A DNA stretch of 64,000 nucleotides from Aquilaria yunnanensis (GCA_039654915.1 CM077593.1:37604501-37668500); one strand, 5' to 3'; counted from the first letter of the stretch, positions 33,574 through 45,880 are shown. Numbers and translations: made by a program. Notes: generated by a model not told the origin, from the letters alone.

Positions 33574-36500
33574 CTAATTTGCGCGAAGTACTCCGTGAGA
33601 TGGCCTTCGGGGTGCAAAGTCGGCCTTTCGGAGAACGAGGTCTCCTTTTTTGATTTCTTTTGGCCTGGCTTTTAAGTTGATAGTCGCGGCCACTCTTTGC
33701 TGGAAAGCTTTTCTTCTCAGCTCGGCTATTTCTCTGTGTTCGGCCACAAGGTCGAGCTTAGTTCTCAGACCGAGGTCATTTCCGCCTTCATCAAATACTT
33801 GCACCCGTATTGAAGGCTAAACTATCTCTATCGGGATAATGGCCTCTGTTCCGAAGACGAGTGAGAAGGGAGTTTCCCCTGTGGCTCTTCGTGGCGTCGT
33901 TCGGTAGCTCCACAATACACTTTGGAGTTCTCCTGGCCATTTCCCCTTGGCTTCCCCAAGTCTCTTTTTCAGGCCATCTTTTATGGTCCTGTTTGATACT
34001 TCCACCTGCCCATTGCTTTGGGGGTGAGCTACTGGGGCGAAGTGCATCTTTATTCCGAGGTCGCTGATGAATTTCTGGAATCCTTTGTCTATGAACTGGG
34101 ATCCATTATCAGCTACTAGTACCCTCGGTATGCCAAATCTGCATATGATGTTCTTCCATACGAACTTCTGCACTTCTTTTGCCGAGATAGTTGCTAGTGG
34201 TTCTGCCTCTACCCACTTTGAGAAATAGTCCACTGCTACCACGCAGAATTTCACGCCTCTGGGCGCTGTGGGGAGTGGCCCAATAAGGTCTATACCCCAG
34301 ACTGCGAAGGGCCAAGGATAGTCTGCCGACGTTACCATTTCCGAGGGTATCCCCTGGATTTTTGCATGTCTCTGGCAACTACCGCACTTCTGGATGAACT
34401 GCACATGCCTTCATGAACTTCTTCGAGGACCATCTCAGTATCCTCTTCGCCCACACATCTCTGCAGCGGATTTGCATATCCTTGCCCATATAACTCTTCA
34501 CCAATCAGGAAGAATCTTCCGGCGCGTCTTCGCAGTCTTGCAGCATTGCCGGCGTCTTCGGGAAGCTCATTCTCTGCGAGGCATCTCTTTATGGGGTCCT
34601 TCCCACCCTGTTCCCGAGGTCGTTACGCTTAGCACGGAGATGCTTGGATGGTCTAGCACCTCGGTGTATGTTTTGGACTTCGCTAAGCAATCTACCTCAG
34701 TGTTATTCCGCTGGGGTACATTTTCGATCCGTACGGCTTCAAACTCTTGGATGAGTTTTGTTACCAGCTCGTGGTATTTTGCCAAGATTGGGTCCTTCGC
34801 CCCATAATCTCCTGTCGTCTGCCGAACTACCAGCTGGGAATCGCTGTGAGCCCTTAAGTTTCTCACGCCAATCTTTCTGGCCAAGCGTAATCCCACTATG
34901 AGGGCTTCATACTCAGCCACATTATTGGTGACGTTGAAGCTGAACTTGATAGCCTTTATCACCTCTAGGCCTTCAGGTCCTCTGATAACTATTCCAGCTC
35001 CCTGGTGTTCGGACCCCGAGGCTCCGTCAACATGCAAGGTCCATTCTGGCTCACCTTCTTTCGGATCTGAGTGGTTCTCCTCAGTGGTGGGTATTTCAGC
35101 GATAAAATCTGCCAATGCTTGGGCTTTTATGGCCTTCCGAGGCTCATACGTGATTTCGTGTTCGCCAAGCTCTATGCACCACTTGGAGAGCCTTCCCGAA
35201 TGATCAACTCTCTTCATAACATCCCGTAGTGGTAGACTACTTCGGACGATGATGGGGTGAGCCTTGAAATATGGTCGCAGTCTTCTTCCTGCAAGCACCA
35301 AGGCATATATAGCTTTTTGAAGCAAAGGGTACCTGACTTCGGCGCCATGCAGGGACTTGCTGACGTAGTAGACCGGCCATTGTTTCGGCCCTTCTTCTTT
35401 TATCAGGACCGAGCTCACGGCCTTTTCTGTGACGGCGAGGTACAGTACGAGGGGTTCTCCCTCCCGAGGTTGTCGCAGAGTCGGCAGGCTGGCCAGGTAG
35501 ACTTTGAGTTCTTCCCAGGCCTTTTGGCAATCTTCATCCCAGGGATGATTGTTTCTTCCGAGGTCGCCTTCCATCTTTGCTGCCTTTGTGAGGACTTTGA
35601 AGAAAGGTCTACACCTATCTCCGTACCTGGAAATAAACCTGCTCAGAGAGGTTATTCTTCCGGTTAGTCTCTGCACGTCTTTGACTGTGGCAGGAGTTCG
35701 GAACTCAAGCAGAGCCTTAATCTTCTCAGGATTGGCGTCGATGCCTCTTTCGGATACCATGTACCCAAGGAATTTTCCCGAGGTCACGCCGAAGATACAC
35801 TTCTCGGGATTAAGGCGAATCCCGAAGGCTCTGAGCTTTTGGAAGGTTTCCTCCAAATCTGCAACGTGGTAGCCGGGCAGCTTGCTTTTGACTATCATAT
35901 CATCAACATATACCTCCATGTTTCTCCCCATTTGGTCCTTGAAGACCTTGTTCATCAGTCTCTGGTAGGTGGCTCCTGCATTTTTGAGCCCGAAGGGCAT
36001 TCTAACATAGCAGTACGTTCCTCCCTCGGTGATGAAGGCAGTTTTCTCTTCATCTTCGGGGTCCATCCTTATCTGATGGTAGCCGCTGAAGGCATCTAGG
36101 AAGCTCAGGAGCCTGTATTCGGCCGTTGAATCTACCAGTTGATCTATTGGCGGGAGGGAAAATGAGTCTTTCGGGCAAGCATCGTTCAAGTTTCTGAAAT
36201 CAATGCACATCCGGAGTTTGCTGCTACCTTCTTTTGTGGCGATGACCACGTTGCTTAACCATTCGGGGTATTTTACCTCCCTGATAACTTCAGCATCCAA
36301 TAGGCGCTGGACTTCGGTTTTCATGAAGTTGCTTTTGTGGGCTGAGATGCTTCGTTTCTTTTGCCTGATAGGTTTTGCTTCCGGGCTTACTTTGAGGCTG
36401 TGCTGTATTATGCCAGGGTTCACTCCTGGCATGTCTTTCGGCGAGTAGGCAAACAGATCTTTATTTTTCAGCAGAAAGGATACAAGATTTTCCTTGTCAC

Positions 36501-36645
36501 CTTTGGCCAAGCTCTTCCCTATTCGGGTAGATTTTCCTGGGACAAGATCTACTGCTTCTGTTTCTGCTTCTGCGGGATCTCCTTCTTTGCCTTTCTCCTG
36601 CGCCTTTGCCTCCACCGTTTGTGTAGAGTTGTTTGCCGGAGCCTT
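33574..36645 (-). pseudogene. pol: Tat-e RT, RNases H and integrase, broken
   Basis: Downstream of the stop at 36646 the frame is open from 36645 to 34567: RT (CIDFRNLNDACPKDSF, YVDDMIVKSK), RNase H and archaeal-type RNase H (HVDGASGSEHQGAG, AEYEALIVGL, HSDSQLVVRQ, DCLAKSK). A 1-bp insertion (extra G, near 34601-34604) then shifts the frame. An 85-bp deletion near 34405-34412 removes the second zinc-binding His and following residues of the integrase HHCC finger. The integrase core is open from 34404 to 33817 (WGIDLIGPLPT, VADNGSQF, NGQVEVSNRTIKDG), where CAG has become TAG. The final C-terminal piece is 33804-33574. RT and RNase H remain intact as a unit but cannot be made from the normal polyprotein. 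Confidence 0.88.
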
Positions 36646-38868
36646 TCATGCTTTTACAAACACCTTTCTTACCTCGGCTTGGTCGATGAAGACCTCTGCA
36701 TCTCCATCCTTGGTGGCGAATGTGACAGTCAAGTACTTCACATCGGGGCGAATGTGCAGGTTCCCCTGAGTCTGCCTTCCAAGGATGGCGTTGTACGAAG
36801 ACGGGACGTCCATGACGATGAATCTTGCCATTGTGGACGCGTACAACTCAGCTGCTCTGTCTACCGAAGTGCCTTTCATCATCAAGAGGAGGTCGATCCA
36901 TCCGAGGACGGGTAGTTCGGATGGCCCAACGCCGAAGGTGGGCGTGGTGACAGGTTTAAGCTCGCTGCTGGAGATGCCCAAGCTCGGCAATAAGTGCGAG
37001 AATAGGACGTCAGCATTTGAGCCATCATCAAGCAACACTCTCTTGACGTCCCAGCTCCCTATTCTCGCCATTATCAGCAGCGGGTCGTCGTGGGGGAAGA
37101 CGACAGTGGAGCCATCTTTGCGAGCCAGTTTCTTTGATGGACTTTGATACTCCATAACTGCAATTTCTCTGGCCTTCCGCTTTCTTTCCGAGGATGGGAG
37201 CCCCGTGGTGATGGTTTGGATGACCCCTACTGGAGGTGGAAGGCGCCTTTTTGGACTTCTGTTTCTCCGCCTGTCGGAGTCATAGTCTTCGTTTTCGGCC
37301 CTCTCTTCCTCCTCTTTTCTGCCTTTTGGGGAGGGCATCCGCAGGTATTTGCGAAGTTGGCCCTGTTTGATCAGTGACTCTATGTACTTCTTCAGCTGGA
37401 AGCAGTCTTCGGTGTCATGACCGTGGTCGCGATGAAACTGGCAGAACTTCTTGGCATTCTTCTTATTATCGACGGCCATGGCCTTTGGCCGCCGAATCTG
37501 CGTCCCTTGCCTTTCCAGCGCCATGAGAATGTTGGTCCGTGTCGTGCTCAAGGGCGTGAAACTTTGAGGTTTCCTTCCTCGCATTCGTCGTGGTCGGCCT
37601 GTGTGTTCAGAAAGATGCCGAGCTTGCTGACTGGACCCTTCGGCGCGGTGATGATCAGACTTCGGCCCCGCCATCCTCAATTCCTCGGCTGTCATGTGCT
37701 GCTCTGCCCTTCGGTAAAATTCTCCGAGGGTCTCCGGGGGGTCCTTTGAGAACTCGTAGAACAGCTGTGAGTCACGCCGAAGGCCCCGTGTCATAGCGAG
37801 GATGCGGATTTCGGGCCGGAAGTCCGGGACGCTGAGTGCTTCCCTGTTGAATCGTTCGACATAGTCTCGGATTGTCTCTCCGTTTCTCTGCTCTATGTCG
37901 AACATCTGCACAGGCATTTTGGCCGTCGGCCTGCTCCCAATGAACTGCTGGGTGAAGGCTGTGGACAACTCCTGGAACTCAGTGATAGTCCCTGGGGGCA
38001 AGGAATTGTACCATGCTGTTGCTGGGCCCGTGAGGGTGACTTCGAAGCATTTGCACATGGTAGCGTCATCAGCTCCGTGCATTATCATGCTCCGTCTGTA
38101 CTTTGTCAGATGGGCCTGTGGATCAGTCCGGCCATCATAGATCTCCAGCCTAGGCACTCTGAAGTCGCCTGGCATAGCTGCCTCAACAACGGTGCGAATA
38201 AACGGGGAGTCATCTTCGCATAATGCCCCCGACAGCCTGTCCCAAACGGGTTTTCTGGCCACTTGCTTCTCCACTCTGTCCAGCCGTGCCAATATCCTTT
38301 CCATAAGCGCAGTGGCGCTAGGACCATTTTCGCGGGAGGAAGATCGACGGTGCCTCTTCGGGGAGCGAGTTCGGCGCGGAGGGGTCAGGGACCTCGCCTC
38401 GGGCGACGAACTGCCTCGCTGTGAGACTCTCGGTCGCTTGGACCCGGTTTGTCCCACAGGCCGTTTCCCGAGGGCTATATCTTCTGTGGATGATTCTCCG
38501 CAAGGCTCTCCACTTCCTGAACTGCGGTATGTAGACTTGGGGCTTCTCTCCCGAGGGCGTGCTGATGAGGAGGGTTTCTGGGCCTGTGACTGCTGTGGCC
38601 ATCTTCGGTCGATCTGCTGAGTCATTTCAGCAACGACCGAGCGCTGAAAGTCCCTCAAGAAGCTCATGGTGATTACCAGAGGGCGGTCTTCCTCGGGCGT
38701 AGAAGTCTCTGGGAATGTCTGCTCAGCGGCCGGTTGTATCTCAGGCGCGGACGAGGACCTTGGGAGTCCCTTGTCCTTAGAACGCCGAGTCTCAACGACG
38801 GCGATTTGCGAGCGGGTTCCCACAGACGGCGCCAAATGATGGCCTGGGGCCTCATCGTTGTGAGTCAT
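36646..38868 (-). CDS. gag: Tat-e Gag-protease (740 codons), start in the LTR
   Basis: Open from the ATG at 38868, inside the 5' LTR, through the primer site and on to a TGA at 36646-36648. The N-terminus MTHNDEA is LTR-encoded, and LAPSVGT is encoded by the primer site. Gag core at about residues 185-340 (GDFRVPRLEIYDGRTDP, ATAWYNSLPPG, QFIGSRPTAKMPVQMFDI). The zinc knuckle CQFHRDHGHDTEDC has Cys-His-His-Cys in the usual 2-4-4 spacing. The protease has the active-site variant LLDDGSNADVLF. In Tat-f the frame continues into RT; here CGA has become TGA just after the protease (VRKVFVKA), so Tat-e can make Gag-protease but no polymerase. Two upstream in-frame ATGs exist, but the 38868 ATG is the one conserved among LTR subfamilies. 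Confidence 0.82.
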   Translation of the reverse strand: MTHNDEAPGHHLAPSVGTRSQIAVVETRRSKDKGLPRSSSAPEIQPAAEQTFPETSTPEEDRPLVITMSFLRDFQRSVVAEMTQQIDRRWPQQSQAQKPSSSARPRERSPKSTYRSSGSGEPCGESSTEDIALGKRPVGQTGSKRPRVSQRGSSSPEARSLTPPRRTRSPKRHRRSSSRENGPSATALMERILARLDRVEKQVARKPVWDRLSGALCEDDSPFIRTVVEAAMPGDFRVPRLEIYDGRTDPQAHLTKYRRSMIMHGADDATMCKCFEVTLTGPATAWYNSLPPGTITEFQELSTAFTQQFIGSRPTAKMPVQMFDIEQRNGETIRDYVERFNREALSVPDFRPEIRILAMTRGLRRDSQLFYEFSKDPPETLGEFYRRAEQHMTAEELRMAGPKSDHHRAEGSSQQARHLSEHTGRPRRMRGRKPQSFTPLSTTRTNILMALERQGTQIRRPKAMAVDNKKNAKKFCQFHRDHGHDTEDCFQLKKYIESLIKQGQLRKYLRMPSPKGRKEEEERAENEDYDSDRRRNRSPKRRLPPPVGVIQTITTGLPSSERKRKAREIAVMEYQSPSKKLARKDGSTVVFPHDDPLLIMARIGSWDVKRVLLDDGSNADVLFSHLLPSLGISSSELKPVTTPTFGVGPSELPVLGWIDLLLMMKGTSVDRAAELYASTMARFIVMDVPSSYNAILGRQTQGNLHIRPDVKYLTVTFATKDGDAEVFIDQAEVRKVFVKA
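38816..38834 (-). other. Primer-binding site of Tat-e
   Basis: TGGCGCCGTCTGTGGGAAC on the minus strand, two bases from the LTR. It is identical to the site in Tat-f; Tat-d differs by one base. I could not assign the tRNA with certainty. Confidence 0.85.
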
Positions 38869-39703
38869 GATGACTGTTGAAGAGACTTCTAGGAGGAAGA
38901 ACGCCTGGAACGTGGATCGCCCCAAGGAGAGTACCTGAAAAGCTGGTAAACAGGGTTAGGAGGCCCCCGGAGTGTTTTTCCGGGGGGGGAGCCTCCGACG
39001 CCCAAGTCAGTGGTGGCCGGAAAAAGGAGAAAGTCACTAGCTCAGAGAGAAAGGCAGAAAAGTCTCGCCTGGTATTTTCTCAGAGTGTGGGAGCTGTATC
39101 TCCGGCCAACCAACCTCCTGTCAAGTATTTATTTCCTGTATATATAGGAATACCTAGCCCGTTCAGATCATGACACGTGTGCGGTCGGATGCTCCTGAAC
39201 TTCTGGGCGTAGGGGACAGATAGTTGGTAACCAGATGGCCTCGAGCCTTGTGCTGAGACGGGCCATGATGTGATTCTGATGGCGTCTGCGCGTCAGGGCG
39301 GCTTTTTACGTCTGTGGTGGGACGTGTCAGAGGCTTCCTTAAATGCTTCCTTAAATGCTCCTGCCGTACTCCCGAGGTCCCTGGGCGAGGTCGTCCTCTA
39401 GTTCGGACAGAGCCTCTTCGGGAAGCATACCCTCAGTTCGGGGGTTCCCAGTTCCAGGGGGTTCCGCCTTCGCGGATATCATGTTCGGGCAGCAATGTCT
39501 GGTGCCACTTTTCCGAAGGCGCGCTGTTCACAACCTTGGGGGGCGAATAGAGTCCTCAAGTTTTACTGGCGTGCCGAGGCTTGGAGCTCTCCGGCTATCT
39601 CCTGAGGTGCATGATTCCACCTGTTCCCGGGAAGCGCCAGTTCTTCTGGCCATTGTTGTGGCAGGGTGTTCGGCCAGATTGAGGCGATAGCCTTTGGCTA
39701 TCA
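38837..39703 (-). repeat. 5' LTR of Tat-e (867 bp)
   Basis: Minus-strand LTR adjacent to the primer site. It differs from the 3' LTR at about 14 positions counted by eye. It holds the TATATATA promoter (near 39133) and the U5 ATG at 38868-38866 that opens the Gag frame. Confidence 0.95.
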
Positions 39704-39708
39704 ATTTT

Positions 39709-39878
39709 CTTTTAGGACACTGACTTGGGCGTCGGAGGCTCCTCCCCGGAAACACACCCCGGGGACCTCCTAACCCTCTCTTCTAAGCTTTTCAGGCGCG
39801 CTCCCCTGGGCAGTTCGGGACTCCAGGCGATCTCCCTCTCAAGAAGTCCCTCTACAAGTCTCAATGTCACTCCACGAA
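39709..39878 (+). repeat. Tat-d 5' LTR, part 2
   Basis: Resumes the interrupted LTR after Tat-e: TGACTTGGGCGTCGGAGGC at 39721, stem-loop 39734-39770, and the conserved U5 ATG at 39864. It ends with ACGAA, the target duplication of S2. Confidence 0.88.
39874..39878. repeat. Target duplication of S2
   Basis: ACGAA at 39874-39878 is repeated exactly at 43169-43173, against the TG and CA ends of S2. Confidence 0.9.
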
Positions 39879-42800
39879 TGTTAGGTACCTCCTAAGTGCT
39901 TGGCTTAGGCCAAGGAATATCAAGGAAAACCAAGGAAAGTGAGAGAAAATAGAAAGGGGAAGTAAGAGAAGCTCTGGAGACTGGTATAGTGACTTATGTG
40001 CAAAACTGGAGACTTTCAGGACTTAATTGCACATAGAAAAACTATGGGAAAGCTGGCAGAAAACAGAGAAAGGGGACCAAAATGTACACTTAAATGAGTG
40101 GTACAATTAAAACTATCAACTTCAAGTTGACCATTTCGGCCATGCAAGTTTAATGGGTGACTAGTGCAAGACTAGCCCAAATTTGGGAGACAACAATGAT
40201 TACTATTCAAAATCTTGTCTTCCACTATGTGTACTATTCACTAGTTAACTAAACAAAATAACTAGTTTGTAGTCTAGTTATGGCCGGTTATGCATGGGGT
40301 TTTTGTGACCTTGGTACTTGTGTTACCTTGTGCTTGGCATTATGAGCGAAGATAAGACTTGAGTGTCCATTTTAACACAAGTTTGAGTGGCGGCTTTGAG
40401 TATTTATGGAGTTAAGGGCAACATTGCACCATGCATTTTATTGGAAGGCAAAAGTTAGCATTGTAGCTAACTAAAACCCAAGTCCATTCGGCCGAAACTA
40501 GTCAAGACCTCATTTCCTTCACTTGACCGAAACTTGTTTAGCTCTTGTTCTTGAGTTCTCTCAAGCTTAGTCTCGCATTCAAGCTTCATTGGAGAGGTGT
40601 GGAGCTTGGGTGAAGAATTCATGCTTGAAAGTTTGATTTCGGTGCTAGACTACTTCAAATTCAAGTTGTTCTTGAAGAATCAAGCTAGGGTTCTTGAGGT
40701 AACTTCAATGTTTCATTGAATTCATGGTAGTTCTTCCATGTACAAGGAACTTAAGTGTTCAATTGAAGTTATGTTAAGCTAAATGAGCAAAGTATGTCTC
40801 GGTTTGGAGGTGGATTGTTGGCCGAATGTGTTCTTGGTGTTCTTCTTCATTTCCATGGAAATTAATCCATGACTAAGTGTTGTTGTTGCCTATTTGTTGT
40901 TGTGCTAGGCAAATTTGAGCAAGGAACATCAAGTTGAACAAAAGGAAGTTTGGCCGAAAGGTGCACTTGAGGTAAATGTGTGTTCCTCATTTGTTTACAT
41001 GGCATTGATGCCATGGTAATTGATAAATGATGAGTTGGTGAACATGTGTTGGTTTAGAGTGATGAGGAACATTGATATGTGAAGTTTGGCTTTATGGCCG
41101 AGAGCTTGAAATGGCATGATTTGGTGCTCATAACTTGAATACATGGTAATGATACCATGAAACAATAATCAACAATGATTTGATGCTATGTGTTGAATTG
41201 GTTGGATAAAGGACATAGATATGTGTAACTAGGCATTAATGCCGAGAACTTGAATTATAGTGGAATGGTGCATTTCACTTGGTTAATTGGAGATAATGAT
41301 TTAGATGATGTTCATTGATGATTAGAATATTATGTGGTGTGTTAGAATGATGAGTAACACATGTATATGAAAATGGGCCTTTTTGGCCGAGAGCTTAAAT
41401 GTGTGTATCTTAGTGTTCTTCATGTGGGTCATGGTAATTTAATCCATGAGTTAGTGTGTTGATGCCATGTGATTGATTTGGTAGGCATTGAGATTGAGGA
41501 ACACTTGGATACTTGAAGCTTGGTTGTAGGCCGAGAGCTATTGAGGTAGGGTTCACTGGCACTTGACTTTGCTTGGTAATGTACACCATGATTCAAGTGT
41601 CTAGAGTGGCTAAGTGATGGTTAAATGTGCCATATGACCTTAGTTACTTGATGGGCTTAATGGTTATACTTGGTTGTTTTGTTGATTAGCTAATTAACTA
41701 TGGTACATGTACTAGAAATGCAAGTAAATGTGGCCTATTTGCTTGGCATTTTGGGAGCTCCAAATGGAAATGGTGTATGGGTAAGTTTGTGTGCAAGAAA
41801 TGCACATGGGTACATGTATGGCTTATATGGCCGAGAGCAACATTGTGGAGTGTGTGTGTGTACTTGTGTGCTTTGGTGTTTCCTTGTGCATGCTAACCCC
41901 ACTTATGAAATATTTGACTTATTTATCTGTTTTGTATATGTATATGTCTATTTTTCTTGTCTTGGTGTTTGTTTTGCAGGTTGAGCTAACTAAGGGGAGG
42001 TTAAGCTTTGAGTGATTACTCAGCTTAACTAAATAGACTTAATATGAGTTGTATATGTTTTCAGTGAATCCTACTGAGTTATATGCTCATTGGCCATCCT
42101 TTATTTTTCAGGCAAGGACATTCACCCTGAGTAAGGCTAAGCTGCTTGTGTGTGTGCTTAGTGTTTATATTTTGCTTGTTTTGCAAGGTATGTGCCAATG
42201 TGTGCTTGGCTTAGCATTTTGATTAATTTACAAGTCTTATTTCTTGTTTGGCCGAGACTTATAGTGGAAGTTTGCAGGCTGTAGTTGGAGACTTGTCTAG
42301 GAGAGCTATGGATACCTGGACTGTAGCTTTGATCATAGTGTTTTCCTTCATGACCATGAATCAAGCCATTGGGTTGGTGTTGCAGTGTGTACTCTTGTAT
42401 GGCATACTTAAGGTCATGTTTGACCATTAGGAGTCTTAGCATGTAAACTTGGCATAAATACTTTTGGTTTCATGGCATGTGTAGCCATGTTATGGTTGCT
42501 AGGTAGACTACCCTTTTTGTGTTAATATGAGTAGTCTTTAACACCTAGACTTATATTGCTTCATGGTTTTGTATGCCAAGTTATGTATGGATTATGGATA
42601 GCATTATGCTGGCTTATGTTGCTGGATATTATGGGCCAAGGTTTGGCACCTTTATGTGAATAGTATGAGCCTTGCTTCATGAAAATGTTGTGCATAATTA
42701 TGTGTACCTTAACTGGCCGAGAACACCATGCACATTTTATATATGGTTTTTCAAAATCTAAACCAAATCTTGTGGGCTTCTCGGTTTCCATATAGATAGT

Positions 42801-43168
42801 ACACTTGATGCACACCATTTATGCACTTAAATTGCATTAAGTGTTGCCTTGCTTGTTGTGCAAGAAATTAATTGAACCCTTGCTTGTGAAGCAAGTTAAG
42901 GGTTTAGGCCTCGCCCTTGCTGCAAGTAATTTAATGAATCCACATAGAAGCCACCTGGGCCACCTCCCAGGCTTTTCAATTTAAGAAAATAAGACTTAAA
43001 GTTAAGTTACCCAAATTGGCCGAATCCAAGAGACTGGAATTAAACTCCAGTTAACAGGTTAAACTCAAGTTGGGAGATTCAACATGAATTTGAAAGTTGG
43101 GAGTTAAACTTAAGGTTTAAGAGTTAAACTTCTTTAGTGATGGGCTAGGGCCTGTGTGAGGTGTGACA
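39879..43168. repeat. S2: large solo LTR (3290 bp) in the Tat-d LTR
   Basis: Begins TGTTAGGTACCTCC and ends GAGGTGTGACA, with perfect 5-bp duplications on both sides. I found no gene, primer site or second LTR inside, so a solo LTR of a long-LTR family (possibly a chromovirus) is the simplest reading; a long non-autonomous element is the alternative. Internally, 40840-41560 has degenerate repeats of about 145 bp, each with GGCCGAGAGCT and a CATGGTAAT...CCATGA motif. A CAG-like splice acceptor (TTGTTTTGCAGGTTGAGC, 41967) suggests transcribed leader sequence if the strand is plus. Confidence 0.82.
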
Positions 43169-43173
43169 ACGAA

Positions 43174-43190
43174 GATGCTAACCAGCATCA
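43174..43190 (+). repeat. Tat-d 5' LTR, part 3 (last 17 bp)
   Basis: GATGCTAACCAGCATCA completes the Tat-d LTR after S2. It is followed by TT and the primer site TGGCGCCGTCTATGGGAAC (43193-43211), one base different from Tat-e/f. Summed, the Tat-d LTR is about 767 bp. Confidence 0.88.
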
Positions 43191-45323
43191 TTTGGCGCCG
43201 TCTATGGGAACCCGCTCTGAGGTTGCCGTCGTTGAAACTCGGCATTCTAAGGACAAGGGACTCCCGAGGTCCCCGTCCGCGCCTGAGGATCAACTGGCCG
43301 CTGAGCAAACATTCCCAGGGACTTCTGCGCTCGAGGAAGACCACCCTCTAGTCATTACTATGAGCTTCCTATGGGATTTTCAGCGTTCTGTCGTAGCTGA
43401 AATGGCACAGCAGATAGACCGAAGGTGGCCACAACAAGCTCAGGCCCAAAGGCCTCCCTCACCAGGACGCCCTCGGGAGAAAAGCCCCAAATTGACCTAT
43501 CATAGTTCGGGAAGCGGGGACCCACGTGAAGAGTCCTCTATGGAAAACATACCCCTCGGGAAACCGCCTGCGCGACAAACAAGGTCCAAGTGACCCAAAG
43601 TCTCACAGCGAAGGAGTTCGTCGCCTGAGGTGAGGTCCCTGTCCCCTCGACGCCAAGCTCACTCCCTAAAGAGGCGCCGACAATCTCCCTTCCCAGAGGA
43701 AGAGCCTAACGCCACGATCCTTATGGAGAGGATGCTAGCGAGACTAGATAGGGTGGAGAAACAGGTAGCCCGCAAACCTGTCTGGGCTAGGCTATCGGGA
43801 ACCTTCTGCGAGGATGAGTCCCCGTTCACCCAAACTGTAGTTGAGGCAGCCATGCCAGGCGACTTCAGGGTACCTCGGCTGGAGATCTATGATGGCCGCA
43901 CTGACCCACAGGCCCATCTGACAAAGTACAGACGCAGCATGATAATGCACAAAGCCGATGATGCTACCTTGTGCAAATGTTTTGAGGTCACCCTCACAGG
44001 ACCAGCAACTGCGTGGTATAACTCATTGGCTCCAGGAACCATCACGGCGTTCCAGGAGTTATCCACGGCCTTCCCACAGCAATTTATTGGAAGTCGACCA
44101 ACGGTGAAAATGCCTGTACAGATGTTCGACATAGAGCAAAGAAAGAGAGAAACCATCTGTGACTATGTCGAAAGGTTTAACAGGGAAGCTTTGAGCGTCC
44201 TGGATTTTTGGCCCGAAATACACATTCTCGCCATGACACGAGGCCTTCGGAGGGACTCACAGTTGTTTTACGAGTTCTCTAAGGACCCCCCGGACACCCT
44301 CGGTGAATTTTACCAAAGGGCCGAACAGCACATGACCGCCGAGGAGCTGAGAATGGGTGGGCCGAAGTCCGATCACGCCCGTGCCGAAGGGTCCAACCAG
44401 CAAACTTGGCATCCAACCGAACAGGCAGGCCGACCTCAGAGAATGCGGGGAAGGAAACTCCTAGCTTTTATACCCCTGAATACTACACGGACAAACATCC
44501 TCATGCCGATGGAAAGGCAGGGGACGCAGATTCGGCGGTCAAGGGCCATGACCGCTGATAACAAGAAAAACATAAAGAAGTTCTGCCAGTTTCACCGCGA
44601 CCACGACCATGACACAGAAGATTGCTTCCAACTGAAGAAGTACATAAAGTCGCTAATAAAACTGGGCCAACTTCGACGATATCTGCGGATGCCTTCCCCG
44701 AAGGGAAGAAACGATGAGGAAGAAAAGGCCCAACATGAGGACTATGACTCTGACAGGCGGAGAAACCGAAGTCCGAAGAGGCGCCCTGCACCTCCGGCAG
44801 GAGTAATACAAACAATCACAACGGGGCACCCATCCACAGAAAGAAAGAGGAAGGCCAGAGAAATAGCAGTCATGGAATATTAGAACCCGACAAAGAAACT
44901 GGCCCGCAGGGATGGATCCACCGTCATCTTTCCCCATGACGATCCGCTGCTGATCATGGCGAGGATAGGGAACTGGGACGTCAAGAGAGTGCTGCTCGAC
45001 GACGGATCGAACGCTGACGTCCTGTTCTCGCACTTACTGCCGAACTTGGGCATATCTAGCAGCGACCTCAAGCCCGTCACCTTACCTACTTTCGAGGTAG
45101 GACCGTCCGAACTGCCTGTCCTCGGATGGATCAATCTCCCCTTGATGATGAAAGGAACTTCGATAGAAGAGACTGCTGAACTTTACGCCTTCACAATGGC
45201 GAAGTTTATTGTCATGGATGTCCCTTCATCATACAATGCCATCCTTGGGAGACAGACACAGGGAAATCTGCACATTCGCCCTGATGTGAAGTACTTGACT
45301 GTCACTTTCGCCACCAAGGATGG
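43191..45323 (+). pseudogene. gag: Tat-d gag-protease pseudogene
   Basis: Homologous to Tat-f gag from the primer site to the end of protease. The start codon lies in the LTR at 39864 and is separated by S2. In-frame stops are at 43591 (TGA where Tat-f has CGA) and 44881 (TAG where Tat-f has CAA); no frameshift is seen. Gag core GDFRVPRLEIYDGRTDPQ (43859), zinc knuckle CQFHRDHDHDTEDC (44583), protease LLDDGSNADVLF (44989). The frame ends at 45323 in FATKDG, where Tat-f inserted, and continues at 56529. Confidence 0.88.
45319..45323. repeat. Target duplication of Tat-f
   Basis: GATGG at 45319-45323 is repeated exactly at 56524-56528. Uninterrupted copies (Tat-f itself, 48322-48326) have it once in AAGGATGGAGATGC. 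Confidence 0.95.
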
Positions 45324-45880
45324 TGATAGCCAAAGGCTGTCGCCTCAATCTGGCCGAATACCCTGCCACAACAACGGCCAGAAGAACTGGTGCTTCCCGG
45401 GAATAGGTGGAATCATGCACCTCGGGAGATAGCCTGAGAGCTCCGAGCCTCGGCACGCCAGTAAAACTTGAGGACTCCATTCGCCCCCCAAGGTTGTGAA
45501 CAACGCGCCTTCGGAAAAGTGGCACCAGACATTGCTGCCCGAATATGATATCCCCGAAGGCGGAACCCCCTGGAACTGGGAACCCCCGAACTGAGGGTAG
45601 GCTTCCCGAAGAGGCTCTGTCCGAACTAGAGGACGACCTCGCCCAGGGACCTCGGGAGTAGGGCAGGCGCATTTAAGGAAGCATTTAAGGAAGCCTCTGA
45701 CACGTCCCACCACAGACGTAAAAAGTCGCCCTGACGCGCAGACGCCATCAGAATCATATCATGGCCCGTCTCAGCACAAGGCTCGAGGCCATCTAGTTAC
45801 CAACTATCTGTCCCCTACGCCCAGACGTTCAGGAGCATCCGACCGCACACGTGTCATGATCTGAACGGGCCAGGTATTCC

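Larger units (their letters stand above)
28628..39703 (-). mobile_element. Tat-e: complete but mutated Tat element (11.1 kb)
   Basis: Full-length minus-strand element: 5' LTR 38837-39703, primer site 38816-38834, gag-protease, RT-RNases H, integrase, hairpin array, aORF (plus strand), polypurine tract, 3' LTR 28628-29494. It is flanked by ATTTT duplications in the 5' LTR of Tat-d. The LTRs differ at about 14 of 867 positions by eye, so it is somewhat older than Tat-f (7 of 867). Pol carries stops, a frameshift and an 85-bp deletion; Gag-protease is open. Confidence 0.95.
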
